DNA from: Gammaproteobacteria bacterium | Lineage (GTDB): Bacteria > Pseudomonadota > Gammaproteobacteria > Woeseiales > Woeseiaceae | Assembly: GCA_002685275.1 (NCBI GenBank) | Contig: NYWX01000039.1 | Coordinates: forward strand, 1 to 20,463 | Direction of reading: 5' to 3' | DNA length: 20,463 nt | Shown: piece after piece, positions 8,554 through 16,481 of the stretch | Position numbering within the stretch: position 1 is the stretch's first letter | Layout of the letters: the number at the start of each line of letters is the position of its first letter | Translations under genes and position numbers: made by a program | The notes under the pieces: model-generated | What the model was told of the DNA's origin: nothing | Seen by the model: the letters and a program-made list of their open reading frames with translations, nothing else | Databases searched by the model: none

Positions 8554-9306
8554 TTGGAACTAGTAACTTTCAAAAAAGATGTCTGGGGCCGAGAAGTTAT
8601 CCTTGGAGCTTCATGGGATCTTTTGTGGGTACTTTTAGCTGTTACTTTTGTTGGCATAGCTATACACGCTATTATTGTTGCTGTTCAGAAGAAAAAAGCC
8701 ATGCCCTCTGCTGCCGGTAAACGGGTTGAAAGACATGCAAAAATTGATCGAATTTTTCATTGGGTGATGGCTCTCAGCATGTTTGTCCTTCTCATTACTG
8801 GAATATTCCCAAAGATTGGTATCGAATTTGCTTGGTTAACGATTCACTGGGTTGCTGGCATATTGCTCACAGTTATCACTATTTTTCACATCATACGTTC
8901 AGTCTTTTGGCAGAATTTTAAGGATATGTGGATTGGTATAAAAGATTTAAAAGAACCTTTTGATCAAGATATCAAGCCAGGAAAATATTCTCTGGCACAA
9001 AAAGGCTTGCATGCTACTATCACAATACTCACCCTCGTTATCATAGTGACAGGTATCATTATGTTTGCCTTGATTGATACTCCATGGTGGGAGCGAACTA
9101 ATGCACTATCAGAAAACCTTCTAGGATGGGTATTCTTGCTTCATGGCTTGGCCTCTCTCGCTTTAGTAGCGATCACCTCACTGCATATTTATTTTGGCCT
9201 ACGCCCTGAAAAACTATTTTACACTCGATCCATGATCAAAGGCTGGATTTCGGAACATGAAAAAGATGAAAATCATGATCGAGAAAAATGGGTTATAAAA
9301 AACTAA
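8554..9306 (+). CDS. b-type cytochrome membrane subunit (formate dehydrogenase gamma / cyt b561-like)
   Basis: The 250-residue protein has five hydrophobic helices at about 22-45, 66-84, 93-115, 150-172 and 190-214. Candidate haem-ligand histidines lie in or at the ends of these helices: H69 (RIFHWVMALS), H98 (IHWVAG), H112 (FHIIRS), H153, H197 (LLHG) and H211 (SLHIYFGL). The RIFHW...TG start and the spacing of histidines match the di-haem cytochrome b subunits of formate dehydrogenase and thiosulfate reductase type enzymes, which reduce or oxidise quinone. The start is TTG, supported by GGAG at 8542-8545 (8-nt spacing) only 4 nt after the previous stop. Its place in the operon suggests it anchors the exported molybdenum hydroxylase and passes its electrons to quinone. 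This partner is unusual for the family. Confidence 0.88.
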   Translation: MELVTFKKDVWGREVILGASWDLLWVLLAVTFVGIAIHAIIVAVQKKKAMPSAAGKRVERHAKIDRIFHWVMALSMFVLLITGIFPKIGIEFAWLTIHWVAGILLTVITIFHIIRSVFWQNFKDMWIGIKDLKEPFDQDIKPGKYSLAQKGLHATITILTLVIIVTGIIMFALIDTPWWERTNALSENLLGWVFLLHGLASLALVAITSLHIYFGLRPEKLFYTRSMIKGWISEHEKDENHDREKWVIKN

Positions 9307-9668
9307 CCAAGCCAGTAAGTAGATTAAACTTGAATCAACAAATTGAAATAATTGAATCTGGCTATGAATATTTACTTGCCTATGCCGCTCAAGGCAAAGA
9401 AACCGATCAAGCTGGTAGCACTATCTCAGAGGTAAGAACAACACTCAAAAATATGGCTGACACAACTATACTCTTGATTGATGAGCATGAACAAAAGCCG
9501 ATGAGCTTCTCTTGGGTGATTATCGATGATGCCAAAAAAGCTTATGCTGCTATTGAACTTGTCCTAGCTCAAAAAGACATCAGCTCTGAGATGATAGATA
9601 ATCTTAACGCTTCAATTCATCTTCGCGCCCTTTTAACTGACTTATTTCTTGTTAGTGAAGCAAATTAG
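9288..9668 (+). CDS. Hypothetical protein, last gene of the molybdenum hydroxylase operon
   Basis: I do not recognise this 126-residue protein. It starts within the cytochrome b gene (19-nt overlap, different frame), consistent with translational coupling. It has no signal peptide, no membrane helix and no cysteine or other obvious cofactor motif. It looks mostly alpha-helical, with amphipathic stretches around residues 15-60 and 80-122, so a small helical bundle is likely. Given its position, a cytoplasmic assembly or proofreading role for the Tat-exported enzyme is an attractive guess, since Tat redox enzymes often have a dedicated chaperone. It shows no similarity that I can see to the XdhC/PaoD or TorD types. 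The overlapping placement and full-length open frame argue that it is a real gene. Confidence 0.72.
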   Translation: MGYKKLTKPVSRLNLNQQIEIIESGYEYLLAYAAQGKETDQAGSTISEVRTTLKNMADTTILLIDEHEQKPMSFSWVIIDDAKKAYAAIELVLAQKDISSEMIDNLNASIHLRALLTDLFLVSEAN

Positions 9669-9679
9669 GTCTCGTTATC

Positions 9680-9708
9680 TTGTCAACATGATCAGCAACA
9701 ACTACTAT
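9680..9708 (+). promoter_or_regulatory. Candidate promoter of the exported RidA gene
   Basis: TTGTCA (9680-9685), a 17-bp spacer and TACTAT (9703-9708), 49 nt before the ATG. The -35 is one base from consensus and the -10 is weak. It lies in the 88-bp gap after the oxidoreductase operon, where no terminator is visible, so readthrough from the operon is equally possible. Confidence 0.35.
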
Positions 9709-9756
9709 ATAACAAACTACAAAAACCTTTTTATTTGAAACGAAGAGAGAGAAAAT

Positions 9757-10242
9757 ATGAAAAAAATTATATTCTTATTTACCATATTTGTAAGTATTAA
9801 TTCCTACGCAGATGTCACGAGACATGCATTACCAAATAACTCAACTTTTCCGATTTCAAGAGCAGTTGAAGTTACTCCAGATACGACCATTATATATCAC
9901 AGTGGCCAACTCCCTTCGCCAGCAAATCCAGATGCAGAGAGGGGTTCTCGAGAATGGAGTGGTGATACAGAAGCACAAACTATGAGTGTATTAAAGAAAT
10001 TTGAAAATTCTTTTAAGTCACTTGGAGTTGATTTTGGAGATGCTGTTAAATTGACTGTATTCTTAGTCGGTGATCCCGAGTTAGATGGCCGAATGGATTT
10101 CGGTGGTTTTATGAAATCTTACAGTAAATTCTTTGGAACTGAAGAGCAGCCCAACAAGCCAGCTCGTTCAGCAGTTCAAATTGAAGCCCTAGCTGGTGGG
10201 TGGCTAGTAGAGATTGAGATGGTTCTCGCCAAACCAAAATAA
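9757..10242 (+). CDS. Exported RidA-family (YjgF/YER057c/UK114) protein
   Basis: The 161-residue protein has a Sec signal peptide (MKKIIFLFTIFVSINSYA, likely cleavage before D19) and then a complete RidA fold. The conserved pieces are IIYHSGQLP (45-53), an AQTMSVLKKFENSFKSLG helix, and PARSAVQIEALAGGWLVEIEMVLA near the end. R137 matches the arginine that binds the substrate carboxylate in imine/enamine deaminases, and E152/E154 sit in the conserved VEIE strand. Classical RidA is cytosolic and hydrolyses reactive enamine/imine intermediates, so an exported version must act in the periplasm. A purine-rich ribosome binding site (GAGAGAG, about 9744-9751) precedes the ATG. It lies 88 bp after the molybdenum hydroxylase operon on the same strand, suggesting it may clear a reactive product of that enzyme. 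That link is inference. Confidence 0.9.
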   Translation: MKKIIFLFTIFVSINSYADVTRHALPNNSTFPISRAVEVTPDTTIIYHSGQLPSPANPDAERGSREWSGDTEAQTMSVLKKFENSFKSLGVDFGDAVKLTVFLVGDPELDGRMDFGGFMKSYSKFFGTEEQPNKPARSAVQIEALAGGWLVEIEMVLAKPK

Positions 10243-10261
10243 TCTCAATTAATTAGTTATT

Positions 10262-10294
10262 AAAAAAATACCAGGTTTTACCTGGTATTTTTTT
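10262..10294. terminator. Bidirectional intrinsic terminator between ridA-like gene and TonB receptor
   Basis: A near-perfect hairpin has arms 10262-10276 and 10280-10294 with a 3-nt loop. Its core is TACCAGG/CCTGGTA, flanked by seven A on the left and seven T on the right. The gene on each side ends toward it (10242 plus, 10306 minus), so it can terminate both convergent transcripts. Confidence 0.9.
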
Positions 10295-10305
10295 GTTTAG
10301 TTTTT

Positions 10306-12342
10306 TTAAAAATTATAATTAACAGTCACCCCAGCATAAACATTTCTTTCTGGAGCTGGTTCATAATATCTTCCACCATAAGCATTAATACGGATATTAC
10401 TATTGAAATGTTGATCAAAAATATTATTCACGCCTAAGTAGGGCCTCAACCACCAATTATTACGATCTATAACATAACTGGCCCGAAAATTAGATACTGT
10501 GTAATTTTTTACCTTAACTGAATTCGCATTATTAGCAAATAAATCCCCAACATAGTTCATATTAAAATTAACATTAAGATTATTCTCAGTCTTATAATGG
10601 AAACTCAAATAAGCAAATGATTCTGGTAGTCCAGGTAATCTGGAGCCAGCAAAATCTTTACCATTTTGATCAATAAATTGATCGAATTTAAAATCGGACC
10701 AAGTATAAGAAAAATCCACCAGTAGATTGGATTTAACATTCCATGTAAATGCAGATTCGATACCACTTCTTGATGATTTGCCTACATTTGAGTAAAACGT
10801 TCGTCCAGGAGATGCTTCTAATTCATAAGGAGTCAATTCATCCTTAAGATCTATCTCAAATAAAGCTAATTCATAGTAGAAATCTTCATAATTGGCCTTA
10901 TAACCTATTTCAATATTATTCGCTTTTTGAGGTTTTAGAGCAGCATTAAAACCACCCGAAGAATCTGGGTTTGCTAGCTCAGTTGTTGTTGGTGTTTCAA
11001 AAGAACTACTTATATTGCCAAATAATATACCTGCATCAAGTTCATAATTGATACCTATAGAAGGACTCATCGCGTCAAAATTTAATTTACCTGAATCGTT
11101 ACCATTTGCTAAGTAATGATCCTGTATATCAAATGTGACCTTATCGTAACGAATTCCTGTTGATATTGACCACCTATCCTTGTCATACCTACCTTGGGCA
11201 AAAACCCCATCGCTACTTACATGCTCATCTTGATCAAAAGATAACGCCCCTAAAATGCCTGAATTGTTATTAAAACGTTTCCGTTTATCTCTCTGTCTGT
11301 CTATATCCATACCCACTGTAAAGTTAAAATCTTCTGGCAATAATTCTTTAAATTCATATTGAACGCCAAACCCATAAAAGAAACGATCAATATTTACTGA
11401 GCCACCATTCTTGAAAGGCAATTTGTTGGAAAAATCTCTTGTTACATAATAATTCCTAACGATTAGATTACCTTTCTCACGATCCTGCTCATATACCATA
11501 CCAAGACGGGATTGACTCAGTGCTTCACCAGCATCATAGCTAACATTTCTATCTCTCGCAGAGCTTCTATCGGCCATAGCTTGTGTAATATTAATTCCAC
11601 CAGGATCCTGTGCTTGCGGTTGATCAGTATAATTTATAGTTACATTTAAACGATCTGATGGATTTATTTGTAGTCCAAATTTCCCATTCAAAACTGTGCC
11701 TTCAGACTTTGAATGTTTTCGAAATCCAGTTAAATCTTGCTGGGCAAGATTTAGTAGATAATCCATATTCTGGCTTTTTCCACCGGTTTTTATTTGAAGT
11801 TTTTTGTAGCCTAAATCACCACCCGAAACATCTGTTTGAATAAAGGCAGGTATTGTTCCTGACTCACTTTCTATTGCAATAACGCCACCAGCAGCATTTC
11901 CATAATGCGAGGATGCAGGACCACGAATAACTTCAATACGTTTCGCTGACCCTAAGTCAATACTATCAACTCCCGCTTGTCCATCTGGCAAAGTTTCTGG
12001 TATTCCATCAACAATTACCTTAACACCCCTGATACCAAAGGCAGAACGAGCACCAAAACCACGCAAGGAAATTCTTAAATCTTGAGCAAAATTATAACGA
12101 TTCTGCATATACAAACCAGGAACACCCGCCAAAACTTCATCCAAAGCAAGTTTTTGGGTCGCATTTTGAATTTGTTCCTGATCTATAATTGATATGGAAC
12201 GCGCACTATCTCTGAGTGAAGAGTTTAGTCTAGTTGCAGTAACTTGAATTTCATCTAAATCAAGATCTTGAGCATGCACCACAAAAGAGAGCAGGCAACT
12301 TAATAAAACATAAATCAGTTTTAAACTGAACTTGTAATACAT
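10306..12342 (-). CDS. TonB-dependent outer-membrane receptor (678 aa)
   Basis: A Sec signal peptide ends near VVHA (residue 24). A TonB-box-like segment, DEIQVTATR, lies just after it. The plug domain contains LRISLRGFGARSAFGIRG, VIVDGIPETLPDGQ and IEVIRGPASSHYGNAAGGVI. A long beta-barrel region of alternating aromatic strands follows and ends in terminal phenylalanine (VTVNYNF), as expected for outer-membrane insertion. Such receptors import siderophores, cobalamin, oligosaccharides or other scarce ligands with energy from TonB-ExbBD, none of which is in this window. Annotation pipelines often name this type after ferric citrate or siderophore receptors, but the ligand is unknown. The start is supported by AAAAGGA 5 nt upstream (12348-12354). 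It is convergent with the RidA gene and sits just downstream of the amidohydrolase operon on the same strand. Confidence 0.92.
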   Translation of the reverse strand: MYYKFSLKLIYVLLSCLLSFVVHAQDLDLDEIQVTATRLNSSLRDSARSISIIDQEQIQNATQKLALDEVLAGVPGLYMQNRYNFAQDLRISLRGFGARSAFGIRGVKVIVDGIPETLPDGQAGVDSIDLGSAKRIEVIRGPASSHYGNAAGGVIAIESESGTIPAFIQTDVSGGDLGYKKLQIKTGGKSQNMDYLLNLAQQDLTGFRKHSKSEGTVLNGKFGLQINPSDRLNVTINYTDQPQAQDPGGINITQAMADRSSARDRNVSYDAGEALSQSRLGMVYEQDREKGNLIVRNYYVTRDFSNKLPFKNGGSVNIDRFFYGFGVQYEFKELLPEDFNFTVGMDIDRQRDKRKRFNNNSGILGALSFDQDEHVSSDGVFAQGRYDKDRWSISTGIRYDKVTFDIQDHYLANGNDSGKLNFDAMSPSIGINYELDAGILFGNISSSFETPTTTELANPDSSGGFNAALKPQKANNIEIGYKANYEDFYYELALFEIDLKDELTPYELEASPGRTFYSNVGKSSRSGIESAFTWNVKSNLLVDFSYTWSDFKFDQFIDQNGKDFAGSRLPGLPESFAYLSFHYKTENNLNVNFNMNYVGDLFANNANSVKVKNYTVSNFRASYVIDRNNWWLRPYLGVNNIFDQHFNSNIRINAYGGRYYEPAPERNVYAGVTVNYNF

Positions 12343-12403
12343 AAAAATCCTTTTAATCTTTAAGATATAAAATTTGAACTATATGGAATAAACGTGCGGT
12401 AGG

Positions 12404-12409
12404 ATTATA
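12404..12409 (-). promoter_or_regulatory. Candidate -10 box upstream of the TonB receptor
   Basis: A perfect TATAAT reads on the minus strand here, about 60 nt before the receptor ATG, in the 100-bp gap after the methyltransferase gene. No good -35 lies 16-18 bp further upstream, so this is a weak call. Confidence 0.3.
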
Positions 12410-12442
12410 AACAATCAACAAGATAATTACTTAAAAAAATTA

Positions 12443-13327
12443 TCAAACCTCTTCATAAGGCATTGAACTCATAATCTCTAATTGTTGTTCTTCAGAGATA
12501 CCTCTCTTTAACCAATTTAAATGCGGATAAAAAGCTTCTTTTGAGGATAATGTTTTGATCTTATCAAGCCCTAAATCATCTCTAAGGAAAAATGCATTGG
12601 TACCAGTAGAGTCACACCCAATGAGTCGATATCCTTTTTTCATGCCAAGCTCTTCTAGAGCTTTCAATGAAGCGCCAGCAAAAAAGCCACTTGGATGAAA
12701 TGTAAAACGCTCAAAATCATGTTTATAAGGAATACTCCAGGCTAACTTATTACCAATACCAGAGTTATATTCAATACATACCACCCTTGGATGGACACAA
12801 TTAATTACTTCCCAAAACCAATAATCATTTCCATCAACATCAATAGAAAGAAGGTCTATTTCAGCAGGGGGATTGTTTGAGCTAATTAAAGATTCTAAAT
12901 TATCTTTATTTATAAATGCATTCAAAGCAATAGTGTCCGTTTTTCTGATCTTGCGACATGCCTGATTGAATATGTCACATTGCTCTTTGGAGCCATCCAT
13001 AAAAAGCCCACGAAAATCCTCATGTAATATCAATCGCAATGAATTACATTGATGCGCACCAAACCCAAATTCAACAAAATAGCGGCTCTCAAAACCAATC
13101 ACAGAAAATATATAGCGCAATATTCCATCTTCACCATTTTGCGAAAAAAGACTGTATTCATGATCATTAATACTTAATGATAATGAAGATTTTTTATTTG
13201 GTGGGGCATCTATTTTTTGCCATTTACTCACTAATTGTTTGGTTATGAAATTCTGTGTGAGTAGCTTGGCTTTTATCCATCTTAATATTTTTTTTGCACG
13301 ATACTGTTTGATTGGTGCACTAGTCAT
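12443..13327 (-). CDS. FkbM-like SAM-dependent methyltransferase (putative)
   Basis: The 294-residue protein has a basic N-terminal region. The block SLFSQNGEDGILRYIF (59-74) then starts the Rossmann-type domain of FkbM-like methyltransferases. The likely SAM-binding motif I is YFVEFGFGAHQCNS (83-96), with the acidic strand end at LFMDGS (108-113) and motif LLSIDVDGNDYWFW (159-172). No signal peptide or membrane segment is seen, so it is cytoplasmic. Related proteins methylate sugars or polyketide hydroxyls, and some members of this 'SQxGEDG' group have no proven activity. Its ATG overlaps the TGA of the upstream amidohydrolase gene by the 4-nt ATGA (13324-13327), so translation is coupled. 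The association of a sugar/small-molecule methyltransferase with exported amidohydrolases is odd, because the proteins work in different compartments. Confidence 0.75.
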   Translation of the reverse strand: MTSAPIKQYRAKKILRWIKAKLLTQNFITKQLVSKWQKIDAPPNKKSSLSLSINDHEYSLFSQNGEDGILRYIFSVIGFESRYFVEFGFGAHQCNSLRLILHEDFRGLFMDGSKEQCDIFNQACRKIRKTDTIALNAFINKDNLESLISSNNPPAEIDLLSIDVDGNDYWFWEVINCVHPRVVCIEYNSGIGNKLAWSIPYKHDFERFTFHPSGFFAGASLKALEELGMKKGYRLIGCDSTGTNAFFLRDDLGLDKIKTLSSKEAFYPHLNWLKRGISEEQQLEIMSSMPYEEV

Positions 13328-14634
13328 TTGCTATTTATTTCCTGTTTTATTATCTCTCCACCCTTAACGACTACTTGTACATCTTGCAAAAGAGTAATAT
13401 CCATTAGTGGATCACCTTTGATAGCGATTATATCAGCAAATAAGCCTTGTCTAATTGACCCGACTCTATCTTCCCAGCCAATATATTTTGCTGCAATCGA
13501 TGTCGCAGATTTTATTGCTTGCATGGGTGACATCCCATGTCTGACCATTATTGAGAATTGTTTTGCATTATCCCCATGCGGATAGACAGCGGCATCGGTT
13601 CCATAAGTTATTGGCACTCCAGCAGCCAGAGCCTGACTAAAAACATCACGCTGAGCATCTGTGGTTTCATTATTTTTTCTTATAAATTCTTCAGGCCAGC
13701 CTTCCTCTTCTCCAACAGCTCTTATATGGTCACCATTATAAACATCCATTGAAAAAGCAACATTATGGCTTACAGCTAATTCTATGGCTTCTTGGTCTGC
13801 CAATGAGGCATGCTCAATTGAATCTACTCCTGCAAGAATTGAATCTTTTATGGATTGTGCTCCATGAGCATGAGAAGTAACCTTTATTCCTGCTTTTCTA
13901 GCAACAGCGACAACAGCAGCAATTTCTTCTTGTGACATTTCAGGGGCGCCTGGAACCCCATCAAATGCCAAGACTGCGCCTGAAGCTAATATTTTTAAAA
14001 AATCTGCACCACCTTCTACTGCTTTTTCTGCATTCTCTCTGAATTCATCTGCATTTTTTGAGACGCCCTCTCTGAGATAAGATGGAATCTTTTCCTCTGG
14101 AAAATTTGGCAGTAAAAGATCACCTCCACCTCCAGGAACTGTTAGATAAAATCCTGCAGTTTGGATTCTCGGGCCAATCACATAACCTTTATTTATACGA
14201 TCACGTAAATCACGTGCAGACCAAGCAATATAGGCACCTACATTTCTTACTGATGTAAATCCAGCATTTAGAGTAGTCAATGCATTCTTTTCTGATATTC
14301 TTCTTGCCTCGCTTCTGGTCATTGTAAAATAAATACTCAGATCTGCAGTGTCTCCTGCTTTTTCAGTAATATGCGTATGCGTATCTATCAAGCCTGGCAA
14401 ACACGTATAATCTTTTAAATCAATCAACTCAAAATCTATATTTAAGGCTTCATTGAATTCTTCGACAGCCTCAATTCGTTCATTATTAATAATAATAAGC
14501 CGCTCAAGTTGCACCTCATTTGAAATACCATCAATTAATTGTCCACAGCGGATATATTGCATATTTTCTGCCTGTACAGTAAAACTAATTACCTGTGTAG
14601 CTAAAAAAATGCCCAAAATTAATAATCTGTTCAT
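13324..14634 (-). CDS. Secreted metal-dependent amidohydrolase (prolidase/imidazolonepropionase-like)
   Basis: The product is 436 residues long from the chosen start. I use ATG 14634, whose ATGA overlaps the preceding gene's stop exactly as at the other junction of this operon, and which gives a clean signal peptide (MNRLLILGIFLATQVISFTVQA). An in-frame ATG at 14646 would add four residues. The TIM-barrel amidohydrolase motifs are complete: DTHTH (H86, H88), FLKILASG with K214 as probable carboxylated bridging lysine, HAHG (H255), SIEHASL (H275) and ITYGTDAAVYPHG (D347). This indicates a binuclear zinc-type enzyme. Relatives include Xaa-Pro dipeptidases and cyclic amide hydrolases. The product is expected in the periplasm. 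The substrate is unknown, but the upstream lipoprotein amidohydrolase suggests a shared amide- or lactam-containing substrate pool. Confidence 0.9.
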   Translation of the reverse strand: MNRLLILGIFLATQVISFTVQAENMQYIRCGQLIDGISNEVQLERLIIINNERIEAVEEFNEALNIDFELIDLKDYTCLPGLIDTHTHITEKAGDTADLSIYFTMTRSEARRISEKNALTTLNAGFTSVRNVGAYIAWSARDLRDRINKGYVIGPRIQTAGFYLTVPGGGGDLLLPNFPEEKIPSYLREGVSKNADEFRENAEKAVEGGADFLKILASGAVLAFDGVPGAPEMSQEEIAAVVAVARKAGIKVTSHAHGAQSIKDSILAGVDSIEHASLADQEAIELAVSHNVAFSMDVYNGDHIRAVGEEEGWPEEFIRKNNETTDAQRDVFSQALAAGVPITYGTDAAVYPHGDNAKQFSIMVRHGMSPMQAIKSATSIAAKYIGWEDRVGSIRQGLFADIIAIKGDPLMDITLLQDVQVVVKGGEIIKQEINSK

Positions 14635-16394
14635 AATTCTGCCCATCCCCCATGCACCACCTCACCATCAAAAAGCGTGATTAATGCATTTGTTTCAGAA
14701 ATATCATATGGTTCAATTTCAAAAAGATTCTGATCTAAAATCACCAGATCTGCTAACTTTCCTACCTCCAAAGAACCTGTTCTTGATTCTATTTTGTTAA
14801 CGAAGGCAGCATTCAGAGTAAATGCTCTAATTGCCGCTTCAAGTGAAATACTTTCTTCAATGAATAATGGGACATCTTGTTCTGGATTCACTGGTTTATT
14901 TTCCAAAGCAGTCACTTCGGTAGCACTCTGACGGGTAATAGAGGTTTCAATTTGATGAAAAGGATTTGCGGAAGTGACACTCCAGTCACTCCCAAAAGCA
15001 ATCTTAGCACCAGCATCTTCCAGTGTCTTTATTGCATATGACCAACGTAATCGCTCTTGACCAACAAATGGTGCAGCCAATTCGGTTAAATAATCACCTG
15101 AATAAGCCCATAATGGTTGAAAATTAGCGACTACTTCCAATTCAGCAAATCTTGAGAAATCATCTGGATGAACAAGTTGTAAATGAGAGATATGATGGCG
15201 GTTACCTAACTGTCCATTTTCATATATTGCTTCTTCCACAGCATCTAGAGATTGTCGTGCCGCCCCATCACCAAGAGCATGAAAGTGCACTTGAAAACCT
15301 GCTGCATCGATTGCTGTTACTACCTCTTTTAGAAATTCTGGTTCTACCATTGGGATACCTTTAGTAGGTCCTGGAACATTATGGTAATGATCAACTAAGA
15401 CAGCTGTGTAGTTTTCAACCAAACCATCTTGCATAATTTTCACGGTACTTGGGTTAATTAAACGGCTAGTATATTTATCGCGCATCTGATTAAAGTATTC
15501 AATCTGCTCTAAACCCTCTGAACGTTCCCACCATTGGGAAGCTACGACCCTTAGTGTTAATTCATTATTTTCCTCGAGATGTTGATAGGTTTTTAAATCA
15601 GGCTCTCTAACAATGGCATCCTGAATCGCTGTAATACCATAGCCATTTAACATTTTTATACTGTAACGAAGCCCAGCCAGTTTACTTTCAAAGCTATCTG
15701 GTGGAATAATTTTTTCCATCAAAGTCATCGCCCCTTCTTGCAGGCTCCCAATTAATTCACCAGTTTCTGGATCTCGATCAATGATGCCATCAATTGGATC
15801 TGGGGTATCCTCTGTAATACCAGCCATTTCCAGAGCTAATGAGTTAGCCCAACCGGAGTGGCCATCTGTAGAGGTTAAATAGACAGGACGATCTGATACC
15901 AATTCATCAATAATTTTGCGGCTGGGTTTGCCACCAGCACCAAAGACAGACATTGCCCAACCACCACCAGTAATCCAATCTAGATCTGGATTGTTATTAG
16001 CATAGTCACTTATCGCAACTCGATATTCAGCAATATTTGATAAGCCATTCAGATCACAAGCTGCTGACAATATACCACCAGAGATTGGGTGAATATGCAC
16101 ATCTTGCATACCAGGTATTATCAATCTGTTATCTACATTTACTATTTTCGTATTATTACCGACATGTTCTTTAACCTCATTATCAGAACCAACGAATATA
16201 ATTTCACCATCCTTGATAGCGATGGCTTGAGCCCATGGTTGATCTTCATTAACGGTGTAGATAACTCCATTTTCTATAACTATATCTGCACCCATTGGCG
16301 AATCAGTATTATCAGAAGACTCACAACCAGCAATTATAAAAATCAAAAAATAAAAAATACCATTGCATTTAACGTTTTTTAAATTATCACTCAT
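14631..16394 (-). CDS. Lipoprotein amidohydrolase, YtcJ-like (amidohydrolase 3 family)
   Basis: This 587-residue protein is the first gene of a three-gene minus-strand operon. Its N terminus has a lipoprotein signal ending in lipobox IAGC, with lipidation at C24, so the enzyme is membrane-tethered outside the cytoplasm. The YtcJ-like amidohydrolase pattern follows: ADIVIENGVIYTVNE, PGMQDVHIHP (H100, H102), VKIMQDGLVENYTA, VHFHALGDGAARQSLD, HHISHLQLVHPDDF, and the metal-binding aspartate in KIAFGSDWSV. The C-terminal composite beta domain reads GSLEVGKLADLVILDQN. Members hydrolyse N-substituted formamides and other amides, and most are uncharacterised. AGAGAG lies just upstream of the ATG. The stop codon overlaps the ATG of the next gene (ATGA). 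It is divergent from the beta-propeller gene at 16482. Confidence 0.92.
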   Translation of the reverse strand: MSDNLKNVKCNGIFYFLIFIIAGCESSDNTDSPMGADIVIENGVIYTVNEDQPWAQAIAIKDGEIIFVGSDNEVKEHVGNNTKIVNVDNRLIIPGMQDVHIHPISGGILSAACDLNGLSNIAEYRVAISDYANNNPDLDWITGGGWAMSVFGAGGKPSRKIIDELVSDRPVYLTSTDGHSGWANSLALEMAGITEDTPDPIDGIIDRDPETGELIGSLQEGAMTLMEKIIPPDSFESKLAGLRYSIKMLNGYGITAIQDAIVREPDLKTYQHLEENNELTLRVVASQWWERSEGLEQIEYFNQMRDKYTSRLINPSTVKIMQDGLVENYTAVLVDHYHNVPGPTKGIPMVEPEFLKEVVTAIDAAGFQVHFHALGDGAARQSLDAVEEAIYENGQLGNRHHISHLQLVHPDDFSRFAELEVVANFQPLWAYSGDYLTELAAPFVGQERLRWSYAIKTLEDAGAKIAFGSDWSVTSANPFHQIETSITRQSATEVTALENKPVNPEQDVPLFIEESISLEAAIRAFTLNAAFVNKIESRTGSLEVGKLADLVILDQNLFEIEPYDISETNALITLFDGEVVHGGWAEL

Positions 16395-16481
16395 AACAAC
16401 TCTCTATCTTATTGATGAAATAAATATCCTTATCTAAAGAATAATTCATTATAATAATAACCATACTAATATTAACCGCAT
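16395..16481. promoter_or_regulatory. Divergent intergenic region, amidohydrolase operon / propeller gene
   Basis: An 87-bp AT-rich gap between divergent genes. A TATAAT occurs on the plus strand at 16450-16455 without a convincing -35. Promoters for both genes are expected here from orientation, but the boxes cannot be fixed by eye. Confidence 0.35.

Noticed and set aside
10306..12342. Assigning the receptor to ferric citrate or another named siderophore
   Set aside because: Plug and barrel motifs are generic, and no FecIR-type signalling extension, siderophore genes or Fur box are seen.
12422..12444. GATAATT/AATTATC inverted repeat at the end of the methyltransferase gene as a terminator
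   Set aside because: The stem is almost all A/T, overlaps the stop codon and lacks a following T-tract on the minus strand.
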